DNA of 64,000 nucleotides, taken from the NCBI RefSeq assembly GCF_964019385.1, contig NC_088654.1, positions 24,624,453-24,688,452 of the forward strand, given 5' to 3'. The notes under the pieces were generated by a model. It had not been told where the DNA came from and made no database searches. It saw nothing but the letters and a program-made list of their open reading frames with translations. The position numbers and the translations under genes were made by a program. Within the stretch, counting starts at the first letter, position 1. The number at the start of each line of letters is the position of its first letter. This DNA comes from Sycon ciliatum. Its lineage: Eukaryota > Porifera > Calcarea > Leucosolenida > Sycettidae. Of the stretch, positions 1-30,300 are shown one piece after another.

Positions 1-29
1 TCATTACAAACATCTTGAAAGTTTTCGTC

Positions 30-66
30 TTCACAAGTATACTTTCAAGCCTTCTCGTCAGGTGAA
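30..66 (-). ncRNA. hammerhead-ribozyme-like motif, left end of the Penelope-derived element
   Basis: Read on the minus strand: stem I strand TTCAC, core CTGACGA, a short helix II region, GAAA, a palindromic GTATAC helix III region, then GTGAA, which pairs perfectly with TTCAC. The cleavage triplet would be CUU. Helix II is weak. Very short palindromic helix III sequences are known from hammerheads of Penelope elements, which act as dimers. Confidence 0.55.
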
Positions 67-779
67 ATACAGGCAAGGGAAAAGGAACAGGAACAGTGGA
101 TTAAATACAATAAGAAGGTGGTAAAACAGCGCAAAAAAGAAGATAGCTAAAGTAAACAGCGAAAATTGCAATACTGACAAAAAGGTGCAAGTGCGAAAAA
201 ACTCAATAAGCATGACATGTAGTGCGACAACAAGAGACAACCACTGGACATACATGTAACTAACGAGGTTTTGACGACCTACCTAACAGCCTAAATGTGA
301 ATTTAATTTGCTTCTGCTTGCAAAGGTTGGGTTTCTTTGTGTGGATGTATACGGCTTCCAAAACATTCAGCTCGAAAAACAATTATCTGAATACACAGCA
401 CGACAATCAGGATGCTCAAACAAATGACTAGCAATGGACGACTCATACGTATCAGAACTAACATCAGAACAATCAGCAAGTGCGGTGGACACATCCGATA
501 TCACATGGCTAGTCGAGTGGACCCTAGCCGTTGCCTCTGTCTGTGCTTTAGTCGCTGCCATCGCCGTCGTTGCCGATCTTGTCATTCTTCTGGTTGATGC
601 GGTTCCTGTCACTGCCACGCCAGTAGGTGTCTTGTCCGGTTGTTTTTCTGGTGGTCTAGTTAATTGTGAGGTGACGTTGCTTGGTGTTGATGCCGCTGCG
701 TTAGACCATCTTGTACCAGGATGATTCTTTGCTGGACGTCCCCTCCGTGGTCGAGTGGATCGTGCGTGTTGTGGAATAT

Positions 780-816
780 TTCACCTGACGAGAAGGCTTG
801 AAAGTATACTTGTGAA
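780..816 (+). ncRNA. hammerhead-ribozyme-like motif, right end of the Penelope-derived element
   Basis: Same motif as at 30-66 but on the plus strand: TTCAC, CTGACGA (785-791), GAAA (800-803), GTATAC, GTGAA (812-816). The two copies face opposite directions in the inverted ends of the element. Confidence 0.55.
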
Positions 817-1302
817 GACAAAACTTTCTAGATGTTTGTAATGAGCCTGAAGTGTGTCCTTTTTATGAGTATTATTACATGTATCTCGTTTTGCTACGTT
901 AAATTTAAAGGTACATGACTGTATACCATATAGTGCAATTCAGCTTGTGCACTCACCTGCCTGGCAAGACCCGTTTGATCTTCGCCACATTGTCCTCGAA
1001 GCAAAAATGCCCTAGTCTACTAGTTGCAAACTTTCCGAGATGTTGATGTGCAAAGCGAAGTTCAGCCTGGTCATTTTAGTGTGTACTGCTGGGTTTGTGA
1101 CTACGCAACATCTGCACTGAGTTTACACACAGGCTAAGCAATAGTGAGAAAAATAACTTTCTCTCTTGCACTGACGTCCCCGAACACTCATGAGACCGGC
1201 AATGTCAATAACTGCTATTAGTTTGGTATACTTATGGATATTGGAGGTGAGGATAATTCCAGCTAAGAGGGCCGCGATGTTCTTTTCAAGATTGTGACGC
1301 TG

Positions 1303-1431
1303 TCAGCGCTGCAATCGGTTACAAACTGATGGGATTGCATGTCACTGAAATTGCGAGCGTGTACGCAGTGTCAGCGCTGCAATCGGTTGCAAACTGATGG
1401 GATTGCATGTCACTGCAATAGCGAGCGTGTA
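1303..1431. repeat. two tandem copies of a roughly 64-bp unit
   Basis: The block containing GTCAGCGCTGCAATCGGTT, followed by AAACTGATGGGATTGCATGT, occurs twice in a row with a few differences. Function unknown. Confidence 0.8.
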
Positions 1432-3598
1432 GCGGGCACCAGGCAGTGGAGTGGCTTACATGTGGTGCATACCTTTGCACGGTCTACATGACCGGAATAT
1501 GTGAGAAGGTAATGGAGAGACAGTTACCGAATAAAATCGACACGACAGATCAAAAGACAAGGTGATACGTGTATCGGTAATTGAAGTATGCACTGCACAT
1601 GTACGTGCTGGATATTGATGACTGCTGAAGGTATTCGTGGAGACCTATGCTATGGTATAGCTCAGTGAAGTCCCAGCTTACAGTTGACAAGTTGGCACAC
1701 TAAGTCAGTTCCTATTTTTGTCTGTATTTGCTTTTTTTTTGTTTGTTTTTAGAATCTTCCTAACTCAGTTCCTAGTACATCAGGGTACTGGTAGGTGTGT
1801 GCACACGAGTGCATGTCCAGGGCGTCACTTTGGGTCAGATTGCACGCAGCGCAGCGGAACTGCAGATACAGCGTCAATAGAGAGGTTGGAAAGTGTGGGC
1901 TCAGTGTGTTCCTCTTGCGACTAGCTTTCCAGGAAGCCCAAAATCGTAATAATCGGCAAAACATGGGGACGAAAGTAGTTATGACTCGGAGAATTGTGGA
2001 ATTTGCACACATTGTTCAGTACATAAAGGGTTTTACAACCCTTATCCGACTGGCCAGTCAAAAATCGACGACTATCCGTCGATGACTTTACCAAGCTGTA
2101 ACTACCTTATTCGTGATCGCATCTGCACCATTTTGGTCTCAAAAGAAGCTAGAAAGACCCACCATTCATTTGCAAAAAACCGGAGCGTATTAGAATGTTC
2201 CAAAGAGAAGTTATGAGTCTCGAGCAAAATCCTTTTTGTGTTATCTACAGGGCAGCCAGTCACATGATGCAGCCCTACAGCGACATCCCTAGCCATGGTA
2301 ATGGTGAATTGCCCATGGGCTGCTGCTGCTGCTGGAATACTAGCATCATCGCTGCGCCCATGGCTATGGCGCCCAGTCTGAACACACCTTTCATCGCAAC
2401 CCGACAGGTATGGTTATTCTAAGTTGTCATCATAGCCTTCTGCTTTTGTCGTTGTCGCAAATCGTGCTTCCAGCACGGAAACAGGCTGGCTCAATTGCGC
2501 AGAGCACTAGTGAGTACTTTTGTTGCTAAATTGGATAAAAAGCTATAGAGAGAGAACTTCATCTGCCCACGCCACCATGCCATGGTAAATGTCTGCCTGA
2601 CATGCACTACATCGTATCCAGATGAAGCTGCCATGCTTAGGCAAACTCGCGCAACAGCAGCAGCAAGACGAAGGCAGTTGAGCTATCCTATTACTTGTAT
2701 GTAATTCACTCATTCATCTATTGATGTGCACATCCATACAGGGAAATGGGGAACAATAGCAAAATATGAATACAGTTGGACAGCAGTGGATTTGCAAAAT
2801 ATCACGTTAGTTATTATGAGCGTACTCATCTGTACTGGTGATGCCGAATGCAGCCCTTCCATAGCAGGAGAACGCTACGGAGGAGAGAAGAAACGTGAAG
2901 AGGGAGAGGCGTTGAGACCAAACACCCAACACACAGAAAGCAGCTAGGGATATAAAGAGATGGATAGAGACATGAAAAACCAGAAGAAGAAACCAGGCAA
3001 TGATCCATTCTTGTGCGACTGTTAATAAAGCCTGTTATTATGTTAAACATTACTGGGCTGATCAAGAAGCATAACCAAGATGATTGTTTTGGATTTCACT
3101 TTGAAGTAAACAACGCGAATAGGAAACAATGCAATGAGCGGGCATTCGCGAGGAAACAGAGGAGAAAAAGTATAGCAAGAGCCAGCAAGCTTTGTGCACT
3201 TGCATTCCATATTGATTAGAACATTATAGCAATTGGAAAAATGAACAGGGATGAATACCATGGGTAACTATGCATGCAGGCAAAGGAAACGCAGAGCACA
3301 AGGAAGGGAAGGGTGTCGTGAAGATGACATCCCACATCAAATTGGAAGTGGTGAGTAAAGTTTCGATAGCAATGTAACCCCTCGTTTGTGCTCAAGAATG
3401 CATGAGAAATAAGGAAGAAACGCGATTGAGTGAATTTTGGATCGTCGATACGATGGGGAGCAAATAGGCCAAATCAGAACGCTCCTTTTTTATGATAAGA
3501 AAAATGCACAATATTGGTGCCAACGAGCAAAGTCCAAATGGTCACCAGTTATCTCTGTGAATATTAACCTGCGCTCTTGCAAATGCGGTGTTCCTATC

Positions 3599-3604
3599 TT
3601 TATT
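3599..3604 (-). promoter_or_regulatory. candidate polyadenylation signal of gene A
   Basis: AATAAA on the minus strand, about 340 nt after the gene A stop codon. It is the first canonical hexamer I found downstream. The hexamer alone is weak evidence. Confidence 0.3.
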
Positions 3605-3828
3605 ATTACATTGTCAGTAAAAACTAGTTGGCCAACCAAGGAACATTTCCAGGTCCATTTTGACCGAAGCAGTGCAAAACAGTGTTATTGAAGTGAAAAA
3701 GAACAAAAACAGAAAACAATTACAAGTGTGCCGGTCAATGCAGTAGCTTGCTAACGCTTGCTAGCGCTTGTGGCTCGATGTGGATGTTGAGATTTGTAAT
3801 GGAACTACTGCAAACAGACTGCCAGAAC

Positions 3829-3851
3829 AAGAGAGAGAGAGAGAGAGAGAC

Positions 3852-3882
<31 letters not shown>

Positions 3883-3886
3883 CAGA

Positions 3887-3926
<40 letters not shown>
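3829..3926. repeat. (GA)n microsatellite with CAGA interruptions
   Basis: About 98 bp of GA dinucleotides interrupted by CAGA units, ending 17 bp downstream of the gene A stop codon. If transcribed it would be a CU-rich start of the 3' UTR. Confidence 0.95.
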
Positions 3927-3942
3927 TGCTTTCTTCCTGAAC

Positions 3943-22630
<18,688 letters not shown>

Positions 22631-22734
22631 GACAATCTACGTCGATAGGCGTACATAGTAGATCACAGAACAGCAAGAGGAACTCATGGCCATGTCCGGA
22701 ACAGAAGAGAGAAATGATTGATTACCATTCGTAT

Positions 22735-22870
22735 ACTACACCATAGCTCAGTGGTTAGAGCATCGCTAGCTACAAGCGAGGATCCCTGGTTCGAGTTCTG
22801 GTGGTGACAGTCAATTTTTTCTTCAGACTTTTCCCGTTTGCGTGTTTCCCTCCAGCCAGTGAATATTCAT
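22735..22870 (+). mobile_element. SINE-A copy
   Basis: CCATAGCTCAGTGGTTAGAG (box A) and CTGGTTCGAGTTCTGGTGGT (box B), then the family tail TCAATTTTTTCTTCAGACTT with TTCCCGTTTG. Confidence 0.8.
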
Positions 22871-23559
22871 ATACTTCGAAGTAATAAAATATTATGGCTC
22901 AGGACAGCGAACTGTTCCGACCATGTTAAGTCTTGTCAGCGGAGTTCACAGTGCGTGGCCGAACAGATCGAAAAGTATTATGAAGCAGACGGTCTAGAAT
23001 GTCCGGACGGTACCAGCACCTACCATGATCTCACCTGATTCATTCAAAAGTACGTTGTTTCTTCCCTCTATCTGGGAATCCACAACAAGAATATCTCAGC
23101 CAGCATAACCTACAAGAAAATATGAATGATCTTCCTCATCGACGGTTCTCGATAATGCGTGTATATTTTACTGCTGGAGAAGTGGGATAATTGTCGCCTT
23201 TTAAGCGAAAAACGCTGCACCTTTCTCGTGTACATCCGCAAGGATACAGACTCTTTTTGATTGGCAATGAGCCCACTAATAGCGTTCTTTCACCAAAGTT
23301 GGGCTTACCGTTTGTCAATCGTGATGTTACCGCTGCTAGCGTGTTTGTCCCGCGTCCTTACACTCTAGCGTTGAACACCTCACGACCTAGCCAAACACTT
23401 CTCGCTGCCTGTTGTACAAGTAGTAATGTTGCTAGTAGCTTTATCTACGGCCATGAACCGTAGAAAGACGCATGCTATGAAGCAACAATTCTGAATTGGC
23501 AAACGTCGTCTTTTCCTCGAAACCAACGACCTTCACATACGAAGTCTGTGTACTTCCAA

Positions 23560-23775
23560 TGACAGCCGTATAGATGGCTCTCAAAGGTACGGTGTTCTAC
23601 CGAGAGACTGGCAAGACACTTCACCTACGCGTACACGAACATCTTTTTCACGGCTTCCCGCCTGGTTCACGCTTCATTCTGGTAGCTCGCACTTTTAAAA
23701 CACGTTCGTCCATCGCGATCCTGTTTCAAGGATTTGGACTGTACAATAAGCACACGCAGGGGCAACACTAGCTTT
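23560..23775 (+). mobile_element. possible Penelope-like GIY-YIG remnant
   Basis: A short frame contains FYRETGKTLHLRVHEHL, resembling the Y-x-G-E-T-G-R-T-L...R...H block of Penelope endonucleases. No other part of the family is clear nearby. Confidence 0.3.
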
Positions 23776-24155
23776 TGTTCCCACACAGACATGCATACCG
23801 GATCAAAAGGGCAGAGTTGTGCAGCTGACAGGAATTGTAAAAGTCCTGATTGAAGACGGTCTGTGGGTCGATGTGGTTGAGTCTCTGCGAACATAGTATT
23901 ATACGTGTGAAGGTGAGCATGGATGCATGTGCGTTCGTGCTTGGATTTGTGCACGCACATGCGTGTACGTAAAAATACATGTACGATTTTGTGAGTAGAT
24001 AATGGGAATGGTAAGGGAGGATGCATGTGGTGATCCTGCACCCTTCTGCTGGCATTGATTAGTATGTGGTCATGTACACTGGTCTGTTTATGTGCGTTCC
24101 TCTTGAAATCCGCCCGAGTACTGTACCTGTAGAGTCTACATGTACATGTATTGTG

Positions 24156-24222
24156 TTGTCCGTGTGTCCGTGTGTCCGTGTGTCCGTGTGTCCGTGTGTC
24201 CGTGTGTCCGTGTGTCCGTGTG
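24156..24222. repeat. 8-bp minisatellite, unit GTCCGTGT
   Basis: About eight perfect tandem units. Confidence 0.95.
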
Positions 24223-24525
24223 GTGATGTAAGGGGAATACATGTAGCTCGGATATCATTAGTAACCACGATTATCAGACGCGGATGAACAGCTGCTGCCG
24301 TCCTTAGTAGCAAGGAGTACACATCCTTTATTGCTGAAACCACAAATAATTGCGATACAGATTGTAAACCATTCGAGGTAAAAGAGAAAGCCATTAATAA
24401 AAAATTAATAAAAAAGAAGAAAGGTTATTGTACCATGTAGCAAGGAGTAGCAGTTCTGACCGCACGAATAATGACATTGTTGAGTGTGATGCGGACTAGG
24501 AAACGAATATACATTGTACAGTGCT

Positions 24526-24652
24526 GGCAACTGAAATCCGACCCTCTGAGCGGTGCGCTCACATCGCAAAGACCCGGCATGGGATTGTAACACTACGAAA
24601 TAAAGGCGGCTAGAAAGTGAGCGCACCGCCCAGGGGTCGGATTTTAGTTGCC
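24526..24652. mobile_element. short foldback element
   Basis: GGCAACTGAAATCCGACCCT with GCGGTGCGCTCAC on the left is mirrored by GTGAGCGCACCGC with GGTCGGATTTTAGTTGCC on the right. About 127 bp, no coding capacity. Confidence 0.8.
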
Positions 24653-25077
24653 GCCGGTTTGCATTGTACATACTTGAAGTACACTCAGCACTGTGGCTAC
24701 GAACTTTAGTTAGAAACTTACGCAAGAGATACACAAAAGGAAGCAACATAGAGCTGTTTCGTTGTTACTCATTACTACGCTCTGCCCTTTCCGGGTATTT
24801 GAGCACTATTGCAGGTTAAAACGCACTGCCTCTGTAATTGTAAAAAGAGAAGAAACACATGAGAACGAGTTATGCAGCAACTATCCACGACTGTAACAAG
24901 ATGATAAACGGTCAGAAAGTGCGATAATATGGCACAAAACTGACAGGCTACTGGGACATTCAGCTCTTTTTACATTTATTACTGGCTCAGTATCCGAGTT
25001 TAAATTTGCCTCTGTAATTAGAAACCTATAATGCAGTAAAACGCTATTATACCAACACACCCCATACACACGCTCAT

Positions 25078-25165
<88 letters not shown>

Positions 25166-25222
25166 CTATACTACTATCAATCAGCTACCCCTTGGGGACA
25201 CACACACACACACACACACACT
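25078..25222. repeat. (CA)n microsatellites
   Basis: A CA run at 25078-25162 and a second at 25198-25222, separated by unrelated sequence. Confidence 0.95.
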
Positions 25223-25828
25223 TACACAAACATACATTAGAGACACGGTTCTGCCAATTTCACTGCTTTTCGAGCAGAATCGTCCACCTTTTCGAGCACT
25301 ATCCGCCAATGCCTACCAGGGACCGTCCCTTGAGGCCATCCATGCTCTGAGGCTCTGACCACTGAGAGTATGGTTTGAAGCTTCGTCACACGAAGGCGAT
25401 GGTCATAAAGCACAGTTTAGGCTCAGTGCGTCGAACGTGAATTATTTTATTCTTATGTCGTGCATCTACATTATATTGTCAAGGACCAGATGCTATATCC
25501 TGCAAGGCAGGGCAAGAGTATAATTCTCGATACACAGCATGACTACAGTATTGTGAAGTCGAAATCGGAACAATAGGATACTGATGCCAATCTACCTGTA
25601 GCATAGTTGAATCCGATTTCTCTTCAACCTAGGGCAGAACATCAGATTATTAGAGACATAATTATTATTTATGTGCTCCGGTACATCTGCAGTCATGATC
25701 AATGACATCCGATCGTGTGAGTCAAGATCAGTGATGTTTGCGCCCGGAACCAGATCACACCTCAGGGTTCGCAAGTCTATGGTTACAAAGCTCTTGCGCG
25801 TGTACTTGCAATAGATCACACGGACTGA

Positions 25829-26341
25829 GGCTGCGTTTACACGACAACGATTGAAAACGATTTGCGTTTACACGACAACGAAGTAGGACCTAAACGGAAC
25901 GAAATCGTTGCGTTTACTACTATCGTTTACACGACAACGCCCGAAAACGATACCTAAACGGAACGAAATGGAAACGCACTTCAAAGTGTTTTGAAACGTT
26001 TTCAAAACGTTTTCAAAACGTTTTCGTTCTCGTGTAAACGGTGAAAACATTGAAAACGATTGTAAACGGAGCGCGGTCATGGCAACCATATATTTCGCGG
26101 GAAATACCTGACCTTTGCGACCACCAGCGCGTACCAACTCCAACTAACGTGTTACTTCCCGCCCTTGCGCCAAGCCAGCACGTACTAACTCCAGCCTGCT
26201 CGCCCGTTTTCCGTTTTCGTGTGAACGGTTCAAAAGGATTTGCCGTTCTCGTGTAAACGGTTTGAAAACGATTCGAGGCCAGCCCGTTTTCGTTCCGTTT
26301 CGTTCCGTTTCGTTTCGTTTCGTCTCCGTATAAACGCAGCC
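25829..26341. mobile_element. MITE of about 513 bp with TGA target duplication
   Basis: Ends GGCTGCGTTTACACG and CGTATAAACGCAGCC are inverted repeats, with TGA directly outside both ends. The inside is filled with variants of GAAAACG and AACGGAACGAAA. A 3-bp target duplication would suit a Harbinger-like transposase; that family call is inference. Confidence 0.8.
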
Positions 26342-27387
26342 TGAACTAAGGAGATGTGCGATCCTGGTTCAGGTCGTCGTCCAAGGCGCGATTAGCTTGA
26401 GTTGGCCTCGGGTGCGAGTTGCCTCGCATGGTCATGGGGTAAATAGAGTGCACGGTTCGTATAGACCCTACCTCACACCTTACCCCCAGCGGATAAGGGC
26501 TTGTCGGCCAAGAGCGTCTACACCAGTACCACTCACCAAGCAGAAACAACCTTTTCTGCTACATTCTACAACTACTTGTACGACACTCGACATACAGCTA
26601 CACAAGTCTACAGTGGCAGTCCAACGCGTCCATCTCATCTGAGACTGCTAGCGAGGCGCAACATCAAAGCTTGGTGCCAAATCCATTCCTTCGGAGAAAC
26701 TACAGTTTTGCACTGTAGAAGGCAGAGCAGACGACTAACTTCCTAGTTCATTTGAAGGGTAGTTGTGTGGCGAGCGTTTTTCTTCGTTCGGTGCTGGCTG
26801 GAAAGTATGACCGGTAGTTAGTAGTCTCAGTAACGACTTTCACCAGTTGTATGTAGTGTAGACTACATCGCTGGGCGACGGCACGTTGATCTACAATTAT
26901 ACTAGTAGTGTAGTACAAAGAAATTATTATTTGAGCCCCAGATTCAGAAGCCATGAGCAGTGCAGATGCTTTGAGAAGAAATGGATCATACCGGTAAGCA
27001 TTGATGAAAATAAAGTGAGGATATCTCGCACCACTTGTAAAAGTTATGTGCTTGTCTAAGCTTGTTGTACTGCACTTGCTGGGCCCACAGAGCAAGCCCA
27101 GATAGATTCTGCTCCTGTCGCCTCGATATGTTGTCACGAAATGTTTCTGCGAAATCTTAGATATCTTGCTGAGCCTAGCACTGGAAACCCGATATTTTGC
27201 TCTATTTTGCTCCGGAAACACGGGTTATGACATATCCACTCCCCATACAACGGTTCATAAAGATCGCATGTTCGGTTTCTCAACACGGGGTTTCACACAC
27301 ATGTCCCTGGGTTCTTCCAAAATCATGTCGATCGACAGTGAATCCCAGTGATATTCCGCTGACCTGATCCGTTCTGTCGTGCACCAT

Positions 27388-27686
27388 ATCATCAAGAGTA
27401 TAATTATAACCCCCCAGAGTGTGCAACACCTGATCCAACTCTGCACAGGGTCTTGGTCGAGCGTAATCGGATCTTCTGATGTCATGCTTACACTCCAGAC
27501 CAGCGCAAGGCCGGTCTCGAGGTAGGGCACCATTGTTTTTGATCCTAGAATACCCGCGACTCCCCGGGTTCCCCTCAGATGTGTACGGTATTATGACGCA
27601 AAGATCCGAATCCGCTCGACCAAGACCCTATGCAGAGCTGGATCAGGCGTTGCACACTCTGGGGGGTTATGTACTCTTGAGATCAT
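27388..27686. mobile_element. foldback element with about 90-bp arms
   Basis: ATCAAGAGTATAATTATAAC then CCCCCAGAGTGTGCAACACC on the left is mirrored at 27593-27686. Arms differ at a few positions. No open frame of note. Confidence 0.8.
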
Positions 27687-28059
27687 GCTGAACGGGAAAA
27701 AACAAGGAAATCTTCGTATCACACAGGTATCGATTTTATCCAAAATCTTGATACTTTGCTCCGAATTTGCAGGCCATTTTCACTTTGTCAATTCTGCTAA
27801 AGATCTGCCGGTAGAATCTGTCTAGGGCTACGACAGATTACCCACGTACTGAAAAGTGCCATGCAGAGCTAGTTGACAGCGGCCCAATGGGTCATTAGGC
27901 AAAGTTGAGAAAAAAGAAATAATCTTCAATTTCGATCCCGAGTTTCGCGTTCACATACCATCATCAGAGGCATCCGGCTACCTGGAGTGACTGCGAAACT
28001 CGAAGTTGTACCGCACTAATGCACCCTATATTTTCTATGTACAGTACTATTTCTCTGTG

Positions 28060-28103
28060 CTGCGCTGATGAGTCCACAAGGGACGGAATAGTTCTGTCCG
28101 CAG
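28060..28103 (+). ncRNA. hammerhead-like motif, family I copy 2
   Basis: CTGCG, CTGATGA (28065-28071), helix II GTC...GAC, then GGAA where GAAA is expected, and GTTCTGTC followed by CGCAG, which pairs perfectly with CTGCG. The core change suggests this copy is inactive. Confidence 0.5.
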
Positions 28104-28179
28104 ATTGAGTACAATATAACATTTACAAGTATATTATGGATTCGAATAGAGAGCCAAGGATAAATTCATAGAAAAGTAA

Positions 28180-28450
28180 AAAGGACCAAGGAAGTACAAG
28201 TTATGCTAAATGTCCACTAACACCACCAGTCACTTAACAATCAGCCCATGTGATAACACTGTACGACACTGACCAACGGTACTGACGTTCTACAACCAAC
28301 TGGCTACCAGCTCTAGCACATCTTGGATGTGCACTCCAACAGCCTTCCAACTTGGTTCCTGTTATCGCATGAGCTGATTGTTTAGTGACTGATGGTGTTA
28401 GTGGAGATAATCCAGGACATTATAGCGTAACTTTTAGTTCCTTGATCCTT
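28180..28450. repeat. R1 repeat in inverted-pair arrangement
   Basis: 28185-28360 is the reverse complement of the R1 unit at 17595-17850, and 28362-28450 repeats the R1 end in direct orientation, giving a partial foldback around TTCCAACTTGG. Confidence 0.7.
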
Positions 28451-29749
28451 TTTTTCTTTTCTACAAGTATAATAATACTTGTAAATGTACAGCCGTGCTG
28501 CGACCCACAGTTAATTGGGAACTCGTGGCCTGGCACGAGGGTAACATGGATGCAGCTAATGGGATTTCGGTCTTTGACCACTTGGTGGTGGGTCTGATCT
28601 ACTCACCTCCCACCGTTTAGGCGCTGCATCTGCGCCTTTGATCCTAGAGGGTGGTGGCGTTCCCACGGCGGATGCGGAAAACTCGGCTTCCAGCCGAGTC
28701 TCACGCGAACCGTGGAATTTATTTTATTTTAAATGTACATTAGAGTCTGTTGTGGCCAGTACTTCCAAACTGTAAACACAAGGCACATCTCAACGAAAGA
28801 CAAATCTTCATTCAGGCCTCATGTCTGGTCTCCCGAATTTTCAATCCAGACCTAACCTTGTCTATAAGAATACGTTAATGTGCGATCTGTAGACCCAATA
28901 CTCTACTTAGGAGACATGTTTCCTCCCTTGGGTGCGAGCAATGGAAAGGCTTACATTCATATGTGTCGGTCTGATTGCACCGTTTGTGCAGAGAGCTAGT
29001 GGTGTGGCTCCCAGTTACAACATCCTGTCCCTAATTCATATTCTTTCGACTGCAACAGAAGTCTATTATACCACTTGTTTCTCAGTGTGGCTGTATCGGA
29101 AGTGAACAACTTCTACATTGTACTTTAACAGCCTTGTTTGGGACTCAATCCAGCCAATCCTAGATAAAGATGGCACTTTTGCCCTGCCGCAATGCTATCA
29201 TCAAGACTGGTTGGTGTGCATGTCTGCTTCATGGGTGGTGGGTAGACCTGCTACAGAGAGCATTGATGCTACCTGTGAACATTTATGGATTCTATGTTTA
29301 TGGTACTATTAAATTTTGATATTGCTCGCTCCATGTCGCACTGCCCAAGTAAGTAAGTGTGAGAATGGTCCAAAGCACATGAATATCGTTGCCGGCTCTC
29401 CTAACTTAAAACTGGGCTCTGTGTCGCTCAAGACTTTATGTGTGGACCCTGCTTTGTTGCCAGGGCAACTATTAACATGGTCACCCCTTCTCTTCGGTGC
29501 AATCATTAGAGCAGTCAAGGCAAGTCTCCACTTCACTCATGTTACCGATGTCTGCTGCTGTTTCTACAGCTGCTGCACTTCTTGCCATTGACACTAAAGC
29601 ATGGACATGCTGCATATCCTTTCAGGTAGGAATTGTGTCATAAGGATTGTTGAATTCTTTATTCTCACGATGGCACCATTGCCAATAAGAGATATGTTTA
29701 TGAGAAGGTGAGATGCTGTGGGTGGGGCTGTGGGTTATGCAGTTGGAAA

Positions 29750-30300
29750 GTGATTTACATCACTTTGAATTTTACAAGTATGGGAGAGGGTGCACTGCAG
29801 GAGCAGATCGAGTTAATCAGCAGTGAACAGATTTCTTGTCTGAAAGCAGGTCGGGAGGAGACATCACGAATGCTAGCAGGGAGGGCATTGTAGTATTCTA
29901 GGGACTTGTACTGTGGGGAGTCTTTACAGTGGTCGGTTCTGGTGGGTGGGAGGTGCCAAGTGCGTGCGTGTCGAAGGCTATACTGGGCCGTAACCCTAAG
30001 TTGAGTGGGGTGTTGAGCATGCGTATGTGTTGTGGGGCATATCGGGATTTTATGGAGTGTGCAAGAAGGGTAAGCTTCACTTTGCGGCAAGAAAACATTG
30101 TCGTCCATTTGAGCCGATGGAGCAGTGTTGAATGATTCAGAGGAGTGTAGAGGGGGAGACGGAGGCAGATTCTGGCCGCCTTGCGCTGGATTCGCTCAAG
30201 ATGGTCAAGGGCTGCCATTGAGAGTGGGGTGACAGCAATGCATGCATATTCAATGATAGGCAGGATATTATGTTTTGTAAATGAGAGGGAGAGAGTGATT
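29750..30300 (-). mobile_element. LINE reverse-transcriptase C-terminal fragment
   Basis: A minus-strand frame at 29898-30250 reads SMAALDHLERIQRKAARICL, then PLNHSTLLHRLKW, and a further piece near 29790-29850 reads LEYYNALPASIRDV. These match the end of non-LTR retrotransposon RT proteins (L-E-x-x-Q-R-x-A-A-R, then W-N-x-L-P). 5' truncated, and frame-shifted between the two pieces. The family within LINEs is not decided. Confidence 0.7.

Larger units (their letters stand above)
1..844 (-). mobile_element. Penelope-derived short element with inverted ends
   Basis: Positions 1-68 and 777-844 are inverted copies of each other. Between them, minus-strand reading frames around 300-620 resemble the C-terminal part of Penelope-like GIY-YIG proteins: an S-x-I-x-x-HL-x(3)-P-x-C block near 380-440, then a stretch resembling LEAVYI-x-T-x-x-P-x-LCKQK near 300-365. 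No reverse transcriptase is visible. Each inverted end holds a hammerhead-like motif (listed separately). The left border coincides with the window edge, so the element could start earlier. It looks broken. A relative of the end sequence lies at 17083-17275. Confidence 0.6.
845..3942. other. downstream flank of gene A, no recognised gene
   Basis: I see no convincing coding region here. It contains a roughly 64-bp direct repeat (about 1303-1366 and 1367-1431), a CTG-rich patch near 2320, and a GA-rich microsatellite at 3829-3926. Parts of 3030-3400 resemble 30640-30850, which lies at a similar distance downstream of gene B, suggesting the duplication that made genes A and B included this flank. 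Confidence 0.5.

Noticed and set aside
434-724. Plus-strand frame in the first element
   Set aside because: Antisense to the Penelope-type C-terminal relic.
23191-23463. Plus-strand frame starting MSPFKRKT as a host gene
   Set aside because: No recognisable domain, splice partners or conservation signal visible.
28490-28720. Structured GC-rich block with AACTCGGCTTCCAGCCGAGT hairpin as an RNA gene
   Set aside because: No match to a known RNA by eye and no second copy. It may be a LINE 5' piece.
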